52,201 nt of DNA from Ectopseudomonas chengduensis (GCF_015712065.1 NZ_JACFYZ010000019.1:1-52201); one strand, 5' to 3'; positions 8,535 to 17,142 are shown, counted from the stretch's first letter. Notes: a model not told the origin generated them from the sequence alone. Numbers and translations are program-made.

Positions 8535-8701
8535 GGGCGAACTCCTGTGAGGGGCAACCGCGGGGACAATGCGCTGCAAGCGCTGGGATGGCTACCGAAA
8601 TCAGTCTAGAAACTCTACAGAAAAAGATCGCCCCATATTCATTAGCTGTACTAATAGAGGTATTCAGCCCTCACGGCCATCAGAGCCTGTCCGAAGTGTC
8701 G

Positions 8702-9136
8702 CTACAACTGCGTGCGTATGATTCTTTCGAATTCAACACTGCGGCTGCTGTGCTCCTGCAACTGCTGCCGAAACTGCGGTGACAGCTGCTCCGCGAGCAC
8801 TTGCTCGAAACCGTGGCGAATTTGTTTTTCGGTGCGCAGCGCCGCGCGCAAACGGGCGCGGCCGCGCTCAGGTAACAGCGAGGTGGTCACGCTGTTCCAG
8901 GCATGGCGAAGCATGCCGAACAGACTTGGATGCTGTGTCGGTCGGCCGCCATAGGTAACGATCTGATTGTGCAGGCAGGCCATCAGCGCCGAGCACTGCT
9001 GTTCGCGCTCGCGAAATAACCGCTGCTGCTCGGATGTACTCGCGCTGCCTGCAAGACGTCGATAGCTCAAGCTGGCGTCGTGGCAAGTCATCAGAAGGTG
9101 GTTGAGCTGGGCAATGGTCTTGTCCAACGTCGGCAT
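8702..9136 (-). CDS. PA2169-type (DUF2383) four-helix protein
   Basis: The 144-residue product has the sequence pattern of the DUF2383/TIGR02284 family: an N-terminal LDKTIAQLNHLLMTCHDA helix, an EREQQCSALMACLHNQIVTYGG helix pair and a C-terminal amphipathic helix. It resembles ferritin-like bundles, but no clear di-iron motif is seen. It is divergent from the second family member encoded 79 bases upstream on the same strand, and the pair probably arose by duplication. Family members in Pseudomonas accompany stress genes; the function is not known. It may be read from the sigma-like site at 9749-9776 through the neighbour if the hairpin at 9178-9208 is leaky. Confidence 0.75.
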   Translation of the reverse strand: MPTLDKTIAQLNHLLMTCHDASLSYRRLAGSASTSEQQRLFREREQQCSALMACLHNQIVTYGGRPTQHPSLFGMLRHAWNSVTTSLLPERGRARLRAALRTEKQIRHGFEQVLAEQLSPQFRQQLQEHSSRSVEFERIIRTQL

Positions 9137-9177
9137 GCGCTACGCCTCCCCTGCGCGCTCGGATGCAAAGAACTGAC

Positions 9178-9208
9178 ACCGGGTGCGCGCAGTATCGCGG
9201 CACCCGGT
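9178..9208 (-). terminator. Hairpin between the two DUF2383 genes
   Basis: Perfect 9-bp arms ACCGGGTGC (9178-9186) and GCACCCGGT (9200-9208) surround a 13-base loop. It lies 7 bases past the stop of the upstream DUF2383 gene. It could end transcription or set the ratio of the two proteins. Confidence 0.45.
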
Positions 9209-9215
9209 AGACGGA

Positions 9216-9680
9216 TCAGCTCTTGGCACGAGCCACGTCACGCATCGCTCTGACTTCATCGTGATTGCGCAGCACGCCCTGGTACTGACGCTCCACCATG
9301 CTGCGGATTTCTGGGGGCAGATTCTTGGTCAGCGCTTCGCTGTAGCGCTCCTTGGCCACGTCTTCGCCGCGCTCGGCTTCGTTGAGAATGGCCTCTTCGT
9401 CCTTGCCGGTGACCAGTGATTTCAGGTCGACCCAGCGGCGGTGCAGGTCTGCCCCCACGCTGGTGCTGTCCTCTGGCTCGCCGCCCAATTCCAGGACCGT
9501 CCGTTGCAGTTCTTCCGCCGCTCCGGCGCATTGCCGCGAGCGTTGCGAGAAGAGCTGCTTCATGTCGGGGCGCTTGACGTCTTCGGCGCAGACCTTGAAG
9601 CCTGCCTCGCCGTCCTTGCAGGTTTCGATCAGCTTGTTGAGGGTGCGTACCAGGTCTTTACGATCGTCGGTGAGATCCAT
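9216..9680 (-). CDS. PA2169-type (DUF2383) four-helix protein
   Basis: The 154-residue product is a closer match to the canonical family: RKDLVRTLNKLIETCKDGEA, then SRQCAGAAEELQRTVLELGG, then a DLHRRWVDLKSLVTGKDEEA loop and a final bundle helix with ERGEDVAKERYSEAL. These are the conserved blocks of TIGR02284. Conserved Glu and His near helix centres could bind metal, as in ferritin-like proteins, but this is unproven. A GAAC-N17-TC promoter-like site lies 69 bases upstream of the start, which links it to the putative stress regulon of this window. It is the first gene of the DUF2383 pair. Confidence 0.82.
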   Translation of the reverse strand: MDLTDDRKDLVRTLNKLIETCKDGEAGFKVCAEDVKRPDMKQLFSQRSRQCAGAAEELQRTVLELGGEPEDSTSVGADLHRRWVDLKSLVTGKDEEAILNEAERGEDVAKERYSEALTKNLPPEIRSMVERQYQGVLRNHDEVRAMRDVARAKS

Positions 9681-9748
9681 GAGTCGTCTCCGGGCCGGCT
9701 AAACGGCCATTGCTTGGTGGTATGTCCCCTAGCGGGGTGTACATGGAT

Positions 9749-9776
9749 TCCGACGCTCAGGCTGCGCTGATCGTTC
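9749..9776 (-). promoter_or_regulatory. ECF-sigma-like promoter, DUF2383 gene
   Basis: On the minus strand GAACGA, 17 bases, then TCGGA. The -10 element is 69 bases from the ATG at 9680. One of eleven similar sites in the window. Confidence 0.5.
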
Positions 9777-9809
9777 AGGGAATATTCCAAGCGGCAAGCT
9801 GAGCCGGCT

Positions 9810-10361
9810 TCAGGTATGCACGCACCAGTTGACTGCCTCGGCCGGCATGCCGAGGCAGTCTTCACGGTGAATCACACCGGCTGCCAGTGCCTCGGAGACG
9901 TTGAGAATGCGCGGTGCAGACATGAGGCATTCGAGCACGTTGAGGGGCGCTTCGGCGCCAGCGGTGCACTCGGCGACGATGCTGGCGTAAAGCTGCAGAT
10001 CGTAGTCCAGGCTCATGGCGTACTCGGACATGCGCGCGTGGTCCACGGCGCCGTTGACCGTCCAGTGAAAGGGATGAAACAGGAACTTGCTATGCGGGCA
10101 GGCCGTGCGTGTTTCGCCGGCAAGAAAGATGATGTTGCCCATGGATTCGACGGTGCCGAGGTTGTGCGTCTTCACGGGCACCGGGAGCGAGACGAGGAAG
10201 TTGTAGAGGGAGAAGCCATAGCTGCACTCCCCACCCATGGTGGCGATCTTCAGCACCAGCTCATCGGCGCCCTGATGGATGGCCTGGCTGCATTTGTCGA
10301 TCAACTGACCGCAGGTGTAGGAGTTGATCGGTGCGGTGAAATGCACGACGTGGGTTCTCAT
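9810..10361 (-). CDS. ClpP-like / SDH-fold serine protease homologue
   Basis: The 183-residue protein has the ClpP/crotonase core: LVLKIATMGGECSYGFSLYN, then NLGTVESMGNIIFLAG with the candidate nucleophile S73, and KFLFHPFHW with candidate base H96. The S-to-H spacing of 23 residues is close to the 25 of ClpP. The Asp of the ClpP triad is not obvious in the MSAPRILNVSEALAAGVI segment. The N-terminal axial loops that dock ClpX or ClpA are absent, so it is probably not a housekeeping ClpP. The ATG at 10361 has GAGGAG upstream. It stands alone between the DUF2383 genes and a divergent membrane gene; the target is unknown. Confidence 0.75.
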   Translation of the reverse strand: MRTHVVHFTAPINSYTCGQLIDKCSQAIHQGADELVLKIATMGGECSYGFSLYNFLVSLPVPVKTHNLGTVESMGNIIFLAGETRTACPHSKFLFHPFHWTVNGAVDHARMSEYAMSLDYDLQLYASIVAECTAGAEAPLNVLECLMSAPRILNVSEALAAGVIHREDCLGMPAEAVNWCVHT

Positions 10362-10779
10362 GACGGTCTCCTCTGCAATCAAATGCCTTTGCGCGGCCTT
10401 CTTTTGCAGTGAGTGAAAACGCACGGGAGGGTTTCAATTTTCTGCGCCTCGATGGCTGTGCTGATCATCACAAGCCCGGCAAAAAGCTTGAACGCAAGCC
10501 AGCCAGTGGAACTCTGTCTATTTCAGGGGAGCTTTGTCAGGGGCCATTTCGTGACCTGGCAGGCGCAATTGCGCCAAATCGAACGAGCATCTTGCTTCCC
10601 CAGGGCCGCCGCACCGTCTCCTCCTTCTCCTTGCGGCGGTTCCTTCTTTTCTGACTGGAGACGATCCTGGCCCGCTCTGGAGAGTGGCCGAACTCAGACA
10701 CCATCAGGCAGTCACAACGTCGTGGCCTGCCCCACCAGGGCCACGTGCTCGCAACGAACGGACGCATGGGAGAGCATCG
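10362..10779. other. Intergenic stretch upstream of the CopD-like gene
   Basis: It separates the ClpP-like gene from the divergent CopD-like gene. Apart from a promoter-like site at 10490-10517 it has no recognisable RNA, repeat or supported small gene; open frames here lack ribosome binding sites. Confidence 0.5.
10490..10517 (+). promoter_or_regulatory. ECF-sigma-like promoter upstream of the CopD-like gene
   Basis: GAACGC, 17 bases, then TCTGT, preceded by an AAAAA run. It lies 263 bases before the ATG at 10780, farther than the other sites, so the link is weaker. Confidence 0.35.
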
Positions 10780-11193
10780 ATGCCACTGCTCAAACTGCTG
10801 CATTTCATGGCGCTGATCGGCTGGTGCGGCGCGCTGCTGTACCTGCCCGCGATGATCGCTGCCGGCACGCGCAGCAGTGACGAGATGTTCTATCGCGACC
10901 ATGCCCACCTCACCCGCACCGTCTTCAACCTGATCGCCACGCCAGCCGCTCTGCTGGCCATTGGTTCGGGCACCGCGCTGTTTTTACGTGAGTCGATTTT
11001 CGACCCATGGTTGATCGTCAAGCTCACCACGGTCGCGGGGATGGTGCTCTGTCACGCCCTGTGCGGCGTGCTCATCCTGCGTATCGAACATGCCGCCGAA
11101 CCTGCGCTGCGCCGCGACTGCCTGTTGATCGCTTTGCTGCTGAGCGCCCTGATCGGCGCCACGCTGTGGCTGGTGCTGGCCAAACCCTTCTGA
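10780..11193 (+). CDS. CopD / HemJ-like four-helix membrane protein
   Basis: The 137-residue protein has four hydrophobic helices: LLKLLHFMALIGWCGALLYL, an FNLIATPAALLAIGSGTALF helix, LTTVAGMVLCHALCGVLIL and a C-terminal LLIALLLSALIGATLWLVL. The first helix carries the LHFMALIGWCG pattern with an in-membrane His, and the third has CHALCG. These features match the CopD/DUF2269/HemJ superfamily, whose members handle copper or haem. The ATG at 10780 has GGAGAG upstream. It is followed by the converging DUF2231 gene and the caa3 oxidase operon, so a role in cofactor supply to the oxidase is reasonable but unproven. Confidence 0.7.
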   Translation: MPLLKLLHFMALIGWCGALLYLPAMIAAGTRSSDEMFYRDHAHLTRTVFNLIATPAALLAIGSGTALFLRESIFDPWLIVKLTTVAGMVLCHALCGVLILRIEHAAEPALRRDCLLIALLLSALIGATLWLVLAKPF

Positions 11194-11272
11194 TCATGGA
11201 GTATTCGAGAATATGCCCGGCCTGCCTCGCTCTCTCTACCGTCCAGTAGCTGGCAAGCCGGAGCCGATTGGT

Positions 11273-11731
11273 TCAGCGTGTATCGACGCCCACGCCGTGC
11301 TCGTACACCAGGCGCCCGCCCAGATAAGCAGCCAGGCCAATCAGCGCTGCTGTGAGCAGCGACAGATACAGGCCCCAGCGCTCCATGCCCTGCTCCGGCC
11401 CGGCGTAGCGCAGCAACCAGTTCAGCGATGCCAACGACAGCATCATCACCGCGATGATGGCGTGGCACCAGGCGGTGATCTTGCGCCGGATGCTGCCAAC
11501 CGTAAGCAGATCGACCAGCCCCGCCATGCTCGCCACCCAGCCACCGAAGGCGCCGACGCCCGCCAGCCAGAGACTGGCGCGTGCCCAGAACGGATCGGCC
11601 AGCAGCAGATAGGCGATATCGGTCGCCACCAGGCCCAGCAGCGCGGCTACCGGAAAGTGGATCATCATCGGGTGCAGCGGATGCCCGGCGATGGCGGCGC
11701 GACTGACGATAACTTCCTTTATTTCGGCCAT
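11273..11731 (-). CDS. DUF2231 membrane protein
   Basis: A 152-residue membrane protein with the DUF2231 signature AGHPLHPMMIHFPVAALLG and four hydrophobic helices. The His cluster (GHPLHPMMIHFP) near the first helix is diagnostic of the family and may bind haem or metal. The ATG at 11731 has AGGGAGG upstream. Its start lies only 30 bases from that of the divergent coxB gene, so each promoter must overlap the other gene's 5' region. The position next to a cytochrome oxidase suggests a respiratory or redox role; nothing firmer can be said. Confidence 0.78.
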   Translation of the reverse strand: MAEIKEVIVSRAAIAGHPLHPMMIHFPVAALLGLVATDIAYLLLADPFWARASLWLAGVGAFGGWVASMAGLVDLLTVGSIRRKITAWCHAIIAVMMLSLASLNWLLRYAGPEQGMERWGLYLSLLTAALIGLAAYLGGRLVYEHGVGVDTR

Positions 11732-11761
11732 CCCGGCCTCCCTGTACAGGTGAATGATGAG

Positions 11762-12769
11762 GTGAAACGGGCGCGTCATTGGCTGACGCCCTGTTTCAAG
11801 TTGACCACGCTGACGCTGGCAGTTCCGTTTCTCGTTGCCTGCGAGGGGCCGCAATCGGCGCTCGATCCGGCCGGACCGATGGCGCGCGAGGTGGCAATGC
11901 TGTGGTGGGCAATGTGCGCCTTCGCCACCCTGGTGCTGATCTTGGTGACGGCCCTGTGGGTGCATGCCATGCGCCGCAACAGCCCACAGATGGACGCCGC
12001 ACGGGCACGCCAGCTGACGCTGCGCTGGCTGGTCGGTGGCGGGCTGTTGTTGCCGACCTTGAGCGTGCTGCTCCTGTTGCTGTTCGGCATACCCATCGGC
12101 CATCGCATGCTGCCCTTGCCCCTGGCGGGCGAGCAGCCCATGCGTATTGAGGTGGTCGGCCATCAATGGTGGTGGGAGGTGCGCTACCCGGACAGCGGCG
12201 TGGTTACCGCCAATCAGCTGCATATGCCGGTAGGCCGGCCGGTGGACCTCGACGTCACCAGCGCCGATGTCATCCATTCCTTCTGGGTGCCGCGCCTGGG
12301 CGGCAAGATCGACATGATCCCCGGCCGGGAAAATCGCATCCGCCTGCAGGCCGATCAGGCCGGTATCTTTCGCGGCCAGTGCTCGGAGTTCTGTGGCACC
12401 CAGCACACGCACATGATTCTCGATGTGCAGGCTCACGAGGAGGAAGACTTCGCCAATTGGCTACAGGCACGCAGCGAACAGCAGGTCAGCGCCCTGCCCG
12501 GCCCTGCTGGCGACGTGTTCGCCGCGCGTTGCGGTCAGTGTCATCGCGTGGCGGGCGTCAGCGAAGGCAATCGCGCGCCGGACCTGAGCGATGTCGGCGC
12601 GCGATCAGTGCTCGGCGCCGGCGTGCTGAGCAATCAACCGGGCGCGCTATTGCGCTGGCTGCAGGAGCACCAGCGGCTCAAACCCGGCAACGCCATGCCG
12701 CTGCACGACGATCTTGACCCCGACCACCTCAGCACCATCGCCGATTGGCTGGAGACCCTGCGCCCGTGA
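11762..12769 (+). CDS. coxB: Cytochrome c oxidase subunit II fused to cytochrome c (caa3 type)
   Basis: The protein (335 residues from a GTG at 11762; another GTG at 11750 is possible) begins with a lipoprotein signal with lipobox LVAC, lipidated Cys at residue 27. Two membrane helices follow. The CuA domain shows GHQWWWEVRYPD and the ligand motif CSEFCGTQHTHM. The C-terminal domain is a cytochrome c with the haem motif CGQCH and a likely axial Met in GNAMPL. This fusion defines caa3-type oxidases, which take electrons through their own tethered haem c. The stop overlaps the GTG of the subunit I gene (GTGA). Start choice rests on the basic N-terminus that precedes the signal. Confidence 0.88.
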   Translation: MKRARHWLTPCFKLTTLTLAVPFLVACEGPQSALDPAGPMAREVAMLWWAMCAFATLVLILVTALWVHAMRRNSPQMDAARARQLTLRWLVGGGLLLPTLSVLLLLLFGIPIGHRMLPLPLAGEQPMRIEVVGHQWWWEVRYPDSGVVTANQLHMPVGRPVDLDVTSADVIHSFWVPRLGGKIDMIPGRENRIRLQADQAGIFRGQCSEFCGTQHTHMILDVQAHEEEDFANWLQARSEQQVSALPGPAGDVFAARCGQCHRVAGVSEGNRAPDLSDVGARSVLGAGVLSNQPGALLRWLQEHQRLKPGNAMPLHDDLDPDHLSTIADWLETLRP

Positions 12770-15297
12770 CTACGCCAAGCAACGAACAGGTTGCCGCCCA
12801 GGAACAACTGCACGATCAGTTCAACGATGTTTGGGGTAACCCGCGCGGCTGGAAGTCGCTGACCATCGTCAATCACACCACCGTCGGCATTCGCTTCATG
12901 CTCACCGGGCTCGGGTTCTTCCTGTTCGGTGGCCTGCTGGCAATGCTGGTGCGCACGCAGCTGGCGATACCCGGCTATGACTTTCTCGAACCGGACGTTT
13001 ACAACCAGGTCTTCACCATGCATGGCACGGTGATGATGTTTCTCTTCGCCGTACCGATGATGGAAGGCCTGGCGGTCTACCTGATTCCGAAGATGCTCGG
13101 CGCACGTGACCTGGTGTTTCCGCGCCTGTCGGCGCTGGGCTACTGGTGCTACCTGTTCGGAGGGCTGATTCTGTGCGCCAGTCTGCTGCTGGGTATCGCG
13201 CCCAAGGCCGGCTGGTTCATGTACACGCCGCTGTCCAGCGCCGTGCATACGCCGGGGCCGAACTCGGATTTCTGGCTGATCGGCATCACCTTCGTGGAGA
13301 TCTCGGCGGTGTCGGCCGGTGTCGAGCTGGTGGTGTCGATCCTGCGCACCCGCGCCGAAGGCATGTCGCTGAACAAGATGCCGATCTATGCCTGGTACAT
13401 CCTGGTGATGGCCATGATGATCGTGGTCGGCTTCCCGCCGCTGATCCTCGGCAGCATCCTGCTGGAGCTCGAGCGCGCGGTTGGCCTGCCGTTCTTCGAG
13501 GTGGCGCGCGGCGGTGACCCGATTCTCTGGCAGCACCTGTTCTGGCTGTTCGGCCATCCCGAGGTGTACATCATCTTCCTGCCGGCGGCTGGCATCGTCT
13601 CGACCCTGTTGCCGGTGTTCTGCCAGCGGCCGCTGGTGGGCTACCGCTGGGTGGTGCTGGCGATCCTCACCACCGGCTTCATCAGCTTCGGCCTGTGGGT
13701 GCACCACATGTTCACCGTGGGTATTCCGCAGTTGGCGCAGGCGTTCTTTTCCGCGGCGAGCATGCTGGTGGCGATACCGACCGGTATCCAGGTGTTCGCC
13801 TGGATCGCCACGTTGTGGGTCGGCCGGCCGTTGTATCACGTGCCGATGCTGTGGCTGGTGGGTTTTCTGGTGATCTTCGTCTGCGGCGGGCTGACCGGCG
13901 TGATGCTGGCGCTGGTGCTCTTCGACTGGCAGGTGCATGACACCCACTTCGTGGTCGCGCACATGCACTACGTGCTGGTGGGTGGCATGTTCTTCCCGCT
14001 GCTGGCCGGCATCTATTACTGGCTGCCGCATTTTTCCGGGCGCATGCCGTCGGTACGTCTCGGCAAATGGGGCTTCTGGCTGGTATTCATCGGCTTCAAC
14101 CTGACCTTCCTGATCATGCATTGGACCGGCCTGATGGGCATGCCGCGGCGCATCTACACCTACCAGTCCGGCCTCGGCTGGGACCTGCCCAACCTGATCT
14201 CGTCGATCGGCAGTTTCATCATGGCCATCGGCATCGCCACAGTGCTGCTGGATATCGTCCTGCACTTTCGCTTCGGCCAGAAGGCCACAAAGAACCCCTG
14301 GAACGCGGACACGCTGGAGTGGAGCACCCATCTGCCACCGAGTCCCTACAACTTCGTCAGCCTGCCGCCGGTACGCACCCGCCATCCGATGTGGGAGCTG
14401 CCCGACCTGGAGGAGCGCATCGACCGTGGAGAGTTCGCCCTGACCGTGATCGACCATGGCCGGCGAGAAACCTGGGGTATCGAGCCGCTGACCGGCAAAG
14501 TACGCGAGATCATCCATCTGCCGGGCAATAGCTGGTGGCCTTTCATCGCCTCGCTGTTCATCGCTTTCACCTGCCTGGGGCTGCTGAGCAAGTTCTACTG
14601 GGTCGCCCTAGTGGCCAGCATCGTCGCCGTGCTGGTGCTGCTGCGCTGGAGCTGGGAGAACGGCGCGCACCCGCTGGCGGCGCCGGATGCGCGAGTGCAA
14701 CCTGGCGAGCCGCCGCTGCATTCACGCACCTGTGATGGCCCGGGGCTGTGGGGCATGGGCGTGACCCTACTAGCCAACGGCGCCCTGTACCTGGCGCTGC
14801 TGTTCGGCTGGTTCTATCTGTGGACGGTCTCGCCGAACTGGCTAGTGCCGGACGATGCGGTAATCGATCAGCGCTTGCTGCTGGCCAGCGCCGTATTGCT
14901 GAGCATTGCCGTGTTGTGGCAGCGACCGGTATTGCGCCGTCTGCGTCAGGGCCAGGGTGAACCCGCTGCGTTGATCACCTGCTTTGTCGGGGCGGCGCTG
15001 CTGGGCGCGTTGCACACCGGGCTGCTGCTCTGGGCCCTGCTGGCTGGAGAGCTGGCGCCGCGCGCCACTGCGCATGATGCGGTGATCGTGGTGATGCTCG
15101 TCTACAGCCTCGCGCACGGGGCGCTGGCGACCATTCTCAGCGCGTTGCAGGCCCTGCGTGTGCATCATGGCTATGTATGCAAGCGCACGCCCTACGAGCC
15201 CTTGGTGGTCGAGCAATTCTGGCAATACAGCCTGGCCGTGATGTGGATTACCTATTGCAGCGTGGTGCTGTTCCCGCCCACCTTCGGAGGTGTGTGA
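12766..15297 (+). CDS. ctaD: Cytochrome c oxidase subunit I/III fusion (caa3 type)
   Basis: The 843-residue polypeptide carries haem-copper oxidase subunit I (residues about 1-560) fused to a subunit III-like C-terminal region. Ligands, numbered from the GTG at 12766: H86 (haem a), H264 and Y268 in GHPEVY, H313-H314 (CuB), H399 (haem a3) and H401 (haem a). E266 in GHPEVY marks the A1 proton-channel type. Fusion of subunits I and III is known in caa3 oxidases. The GTG start overlaps the coxB stop and has GGAG about 12 bases upstream; a TTG at 12745 is a weaker option. It reduces O2 to water at the inner membrane and pumps protons. Confidence 0.92.
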   Translation: MTTPSNEQVAAQEQLHDQFNDVWGNPRGWKSLTIVNHTTVGIRFMLTGLGFFLFGGLLAMLVRTQLAIPGYDFLEPDVYNQVFTMHGTVMMFLFAVPMMEGLAVYLIPKMLGARDLVFPRLSALGYWCYLFGGLILCASLLLGIAPKAGWFMYTPLSSAVHTPGPNSDFWLIGITFVEISAVSAGVELVVSILRTRAEGMSLNKMPIYAWYILVMAMMIVVGFPPLILGSILLELERAVGLPFFEVARGGDPILWQHLFWLFGHPEVYIIFLPAAGIVSTLLPVFCQRPLVGYRWVVLAILTTGFISFGLWVHHMFTVGIPQLAQAFFSAASMLVAIPTGIQVFAWIATLWVGRPLYHVPMLWLVGFLVIFVCGGLTGVMLALVLFDWQVHDTHFVVAHMHYVLVGGMFFPLLAGIYYWLPHFSGRMPSVRLGKWGFWLVFIGFNLTFLIMHWTGLMGMPRRIYTYQSGLGWDLPNLISSIGSFIMAIGIATVLLDIVLHFRFGQKATKNPWNADTLEWSTHLPPSPYNFVSLPPVRTRHPMWELPDLEERIDRGEFALTVIDHGRRETWGIEPLTGKVREIIHLPGNSWWPFIASLFIAFTCLGLLSKFYWVALVASIVAVLVLLRWSWENGAHPLAAPDARVQPGEPPLHSRTCDGPGLWGMGVTLLANGALYLALLFGWFYLWTVSPNWLVPDDAVIDQRLLLASAVLLSIAVLWQRPVLRRLRQGQGEPAALITCFVGAALLGALHTGLLLWALLAGELAPRATAHDAVIVVMLVYSLAHGALATILSALQALRVHHGYVCKRTPYEPLVVEQFWQYSLAVMWITYCSVVLFPPTFGGV

Positions 15298-15650
15298 TGC
15301 AGCCGTTACGCTCCCCCTACAATCCGATCCACATCCCCCTCGGGCTGGTGCTCTGGAGTATCTGGTTCGTCGCGCTTTATGGTGGTTTATCGGTTGGTTG
15401 CGCACTGGCACCGCCTGACCCTGCTCAGGGGCAATGGACCTGGCTGAACGGCCTGCTCGCTCTGCTGAGTCTGCTCACCATGGCGGCCCTGCTGGGTTTG
15501 GCCTGGCTGTTTCAGCGCGCTGCCAGGGACCAGCGCGAGGGCCAGACCGCGCGCTTCGTAGCCCGCCTCGCGGCAGGCGTGAACCTGATCGGCGCCATTG
15601 CCACCGTTTTCGTCGCCCTGCCAACGCTGAGCCTGCCGCCATGCCTGTGA
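15297..15650 (+). CDS. Small membrane protein of the caa3 oxidase operon
   Basis: The 117-residue product has three predicted membrane helices, an early one (HIPLGLVLWSIWFVALYGGL), one from LNGLLALLSLLTMAALLGLA, and one near the C-terminus (VNLIGAIATVFVALPTLSL). The start codon overlaps the stop of the subunit I/III gene (TGATG) and the end overlaps the ctaG start, so it is firmly part of the operon. In caa3 clusters this position is taken by small subunit IV-like or assembly proteins. I do not recognise a named family. Confidence 0.7.
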   Translation: MQPLRSPYNPIHIPLGLVLWSIWFVALYGGLSVGCALAPPDPAQGQWTWLNGLLALLSLLTMAALLGLAWLFQRAARDQREGQTARFVARLAAGVNLIGAIATVFVALPTLSLPPCL

Positions 15651-16468
15651 TCGTCCTCGTCCTCGCCCTCCTCCTTCTGCCTGGCACGGCCGCCGCCCAT
15701 GGTCTGCTCGATGCCCATCTGCATCTGAACGAACGCGTACCGCTGCTGCTTAGCGCTCTGCTGCTCGGCGCGGCCTGGCTGCTGTACATCCTGGGTTGCC
15801 GCAAGGTGCGCCCGCACGGGCGCGAAGCCTTGTGGATGCACCTGGCCATGGTCCTCACGGTACTCGCCGTATTCGGCCCCATCGATGACTGGGCAGAGAC
15901 CAGCACCAGCCTGCACATGGTCCAGCACATGCTGTTCATGATCGTCATCGCACCACTCTGGGCGCTGGCTCGGCCGTTGCCGCAATGGCGAGCAGTGCTC
16001 GGTGGCTGGATGGCGCCGGTGTCCAACGCCATTCTGCGCAGCGGCCGCTATCCGGTAGCCCTGGCCATGTTGCACGGCGCGACGATCTGGGTCTGGCACA
16101 CCCCCAGCCTGTACATGCTGGCGCTGGACAACACCTGGTGGCACGCCATCGAACATGCCTGCTTCCTGTTCAGCGCCTGGCTGTTCTGGTGGTCGTGCCT
16201 GCGCGCCAATCCACGGCAGGTGCCACACGCACTGATGGCCATTCTCCTGACGCTGATGCACACCGGCCTGCTCGGCGCCCTGCTCACCTTCGGCAACACG
16301 ACCTTCTATGGCGAGTCCCGCGACCTGGCCGACCAGCAACTGGCTGGCTTGTTGATGTGGGTACCAGGCAGCCTGGTCTACCTCGCTGCTGCCGGCTGGA
16401 TCAGCTGGCGTTGGCTGACACGGATCTGGCGTCGGCAGGCACGAGAAAGTGCGGAGAATTCCCTGTAG
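15641..16468 (+). CDS. ctaG: Cytochrome c oxidase assembly protein, caa3_CtaG family
   Basis: The 275-residue protein has an N-terminal signal or helix (VIVLVLALLLLPGTAAAHG) and about seven membrane helices. The motif STSLHMVQHMLFMIVIAPLW matches the His-rich LxMxQHMLL signature of the caa3_CtaG family (PF09678). A second block, ATIWVWHTPSLYMLAL, is also typical. Bacillus CtaG is needed to make active caa3 oxidase, probably by helping CuB formation; it is unrelated to Cox11-type CtaG. It is the last gene of the oxidase operon and overlaps the preceding gene by 10 bases. No Cox11, haem O synthase or Sco gene is present nearby. Confidence 0.85.
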   Translation: MPVIVLVLALLLLPGTAAAHGLLDAHLHLNERVPLLLSALLLGAAWLLYILGCRKVRPHGREALWMHLAMVLTVLAVFGPIDDWAETSTSLHMVQHMLFMIVIAPLWALARPLPQWRAVLGGWMAPVSNAILRSGRYPVALAMLHGATIWVWHTPSLYMLALDNTWWHAIEHACFLFSAWLFWWSCLRANPRQVPHALMAILLTLMHTGLLGALLTFGNTTFYGESRDLADQQLAGLLMWVPGSLVYLAAAGWISWRWLTRIWRRQARESAENSL

Positions 16469-16812
16469 CGCAGATTTCAGGCGCGCCAACCTCTTGTACA
16501 ACTTAGATTCAGGTTTTTCGCTGACGATCAGCGCTTCGCCGAAACCATGTTGCAGATTTGGTTCAGAGTATTTTTTCTGTCAGTGCGAAGCAGTTGGCTT
16601 ACTCCCGGCCGCAAGGTGCTGTGCTCTAACAATAAAGTCTTGAGTGCGGCAATCGTGTCGCGAACATCTTCCTGCAATCAACTTTGCCCAGGTTACTTTG
16701 TATAACTCCGGTAGATGATGTCACTTTGAGTTTTCTTTTTACCAATCGTCCCAACCGTTGGTATGCATTGAATACATGGTTATGGTTGATGAGTGCTATC
16801 AAGGAGAAGCTC
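16469..16812. other. AT-richer intergenic stretch
   Basis: No supported gene. There is a small hairpin (CGCTGA-cga-TCAGCG, 16519-16533) soon after the ctaG stop, which may take part in termination. The promoter for the 16813 gene is expected here, but no convincing element is visible. Confidence 0.4.
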
Positions 16813-17130
16813 ATGAAACACGACCTGGAAAGTATCAGATCAGCGTTATCCATTTACCAAGTTGACATGACACCGAGACCGGACGGCAGTGTTGTGCTTA
16901 CCGTCGCTCATGAAGAACGTCAGCTCGTTCGTGTTCTCGATGGAAGTTGTTCGACGCAAGAAGTCATCCGCCTGATTCATTTCGACATGGCTCTGAACGA
17001 AGATGCCGAGTCAATCAACGAGGCGGTCAAACACTGCAGCACCACCCAATTACCCACCTACTCGCGCGAGCCGCTTTTCCGCACGCGCTCCTCTCGCTTA
17101 TGGGCCATGAGAAAGCTCGAAAAGAAATGA
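16813..17130 (+). CDS. Small hypothetical protein, DUF3509-like
   Basis: The 105-residue product contains YQVDMTPRPDGSVVLTVAHE, followed by RVLDGSCSTQEVIRLI. This resembles the DUF3509 family, small Pseudomonas proteins with a (P/R)xDGSxxLTV strand and an Arg-rich helix. AAGGAG stands at 16801-16806, a good ribosome binding site. The C-terminal tail (LFRTRSSRLWAMRKLEKK) is strongly basic. There is no signal or membrane segment. The next gene starts 12 bases downstream and is probably cotranscribed. The function is unknown. Confidence 0.55.
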   Translation: MKHDLESIRSALSIYQVDMTPRPDGSVVLTVAHEERQLVRVLDGSCSTQEVIRLIHFDMALNEDAESINEAVKHCSTTQLPTYSREPLFRTRSSRLWAMRKLEKK

Positions 17131-17142
17131 GGAGATACGCAA

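Noticed and set aside
12745..12765. TTG start for ctaD at 12745
   Set aside because: The GTG at 12766 gives a GTGA overlap with coxB and a GGAG upstream.
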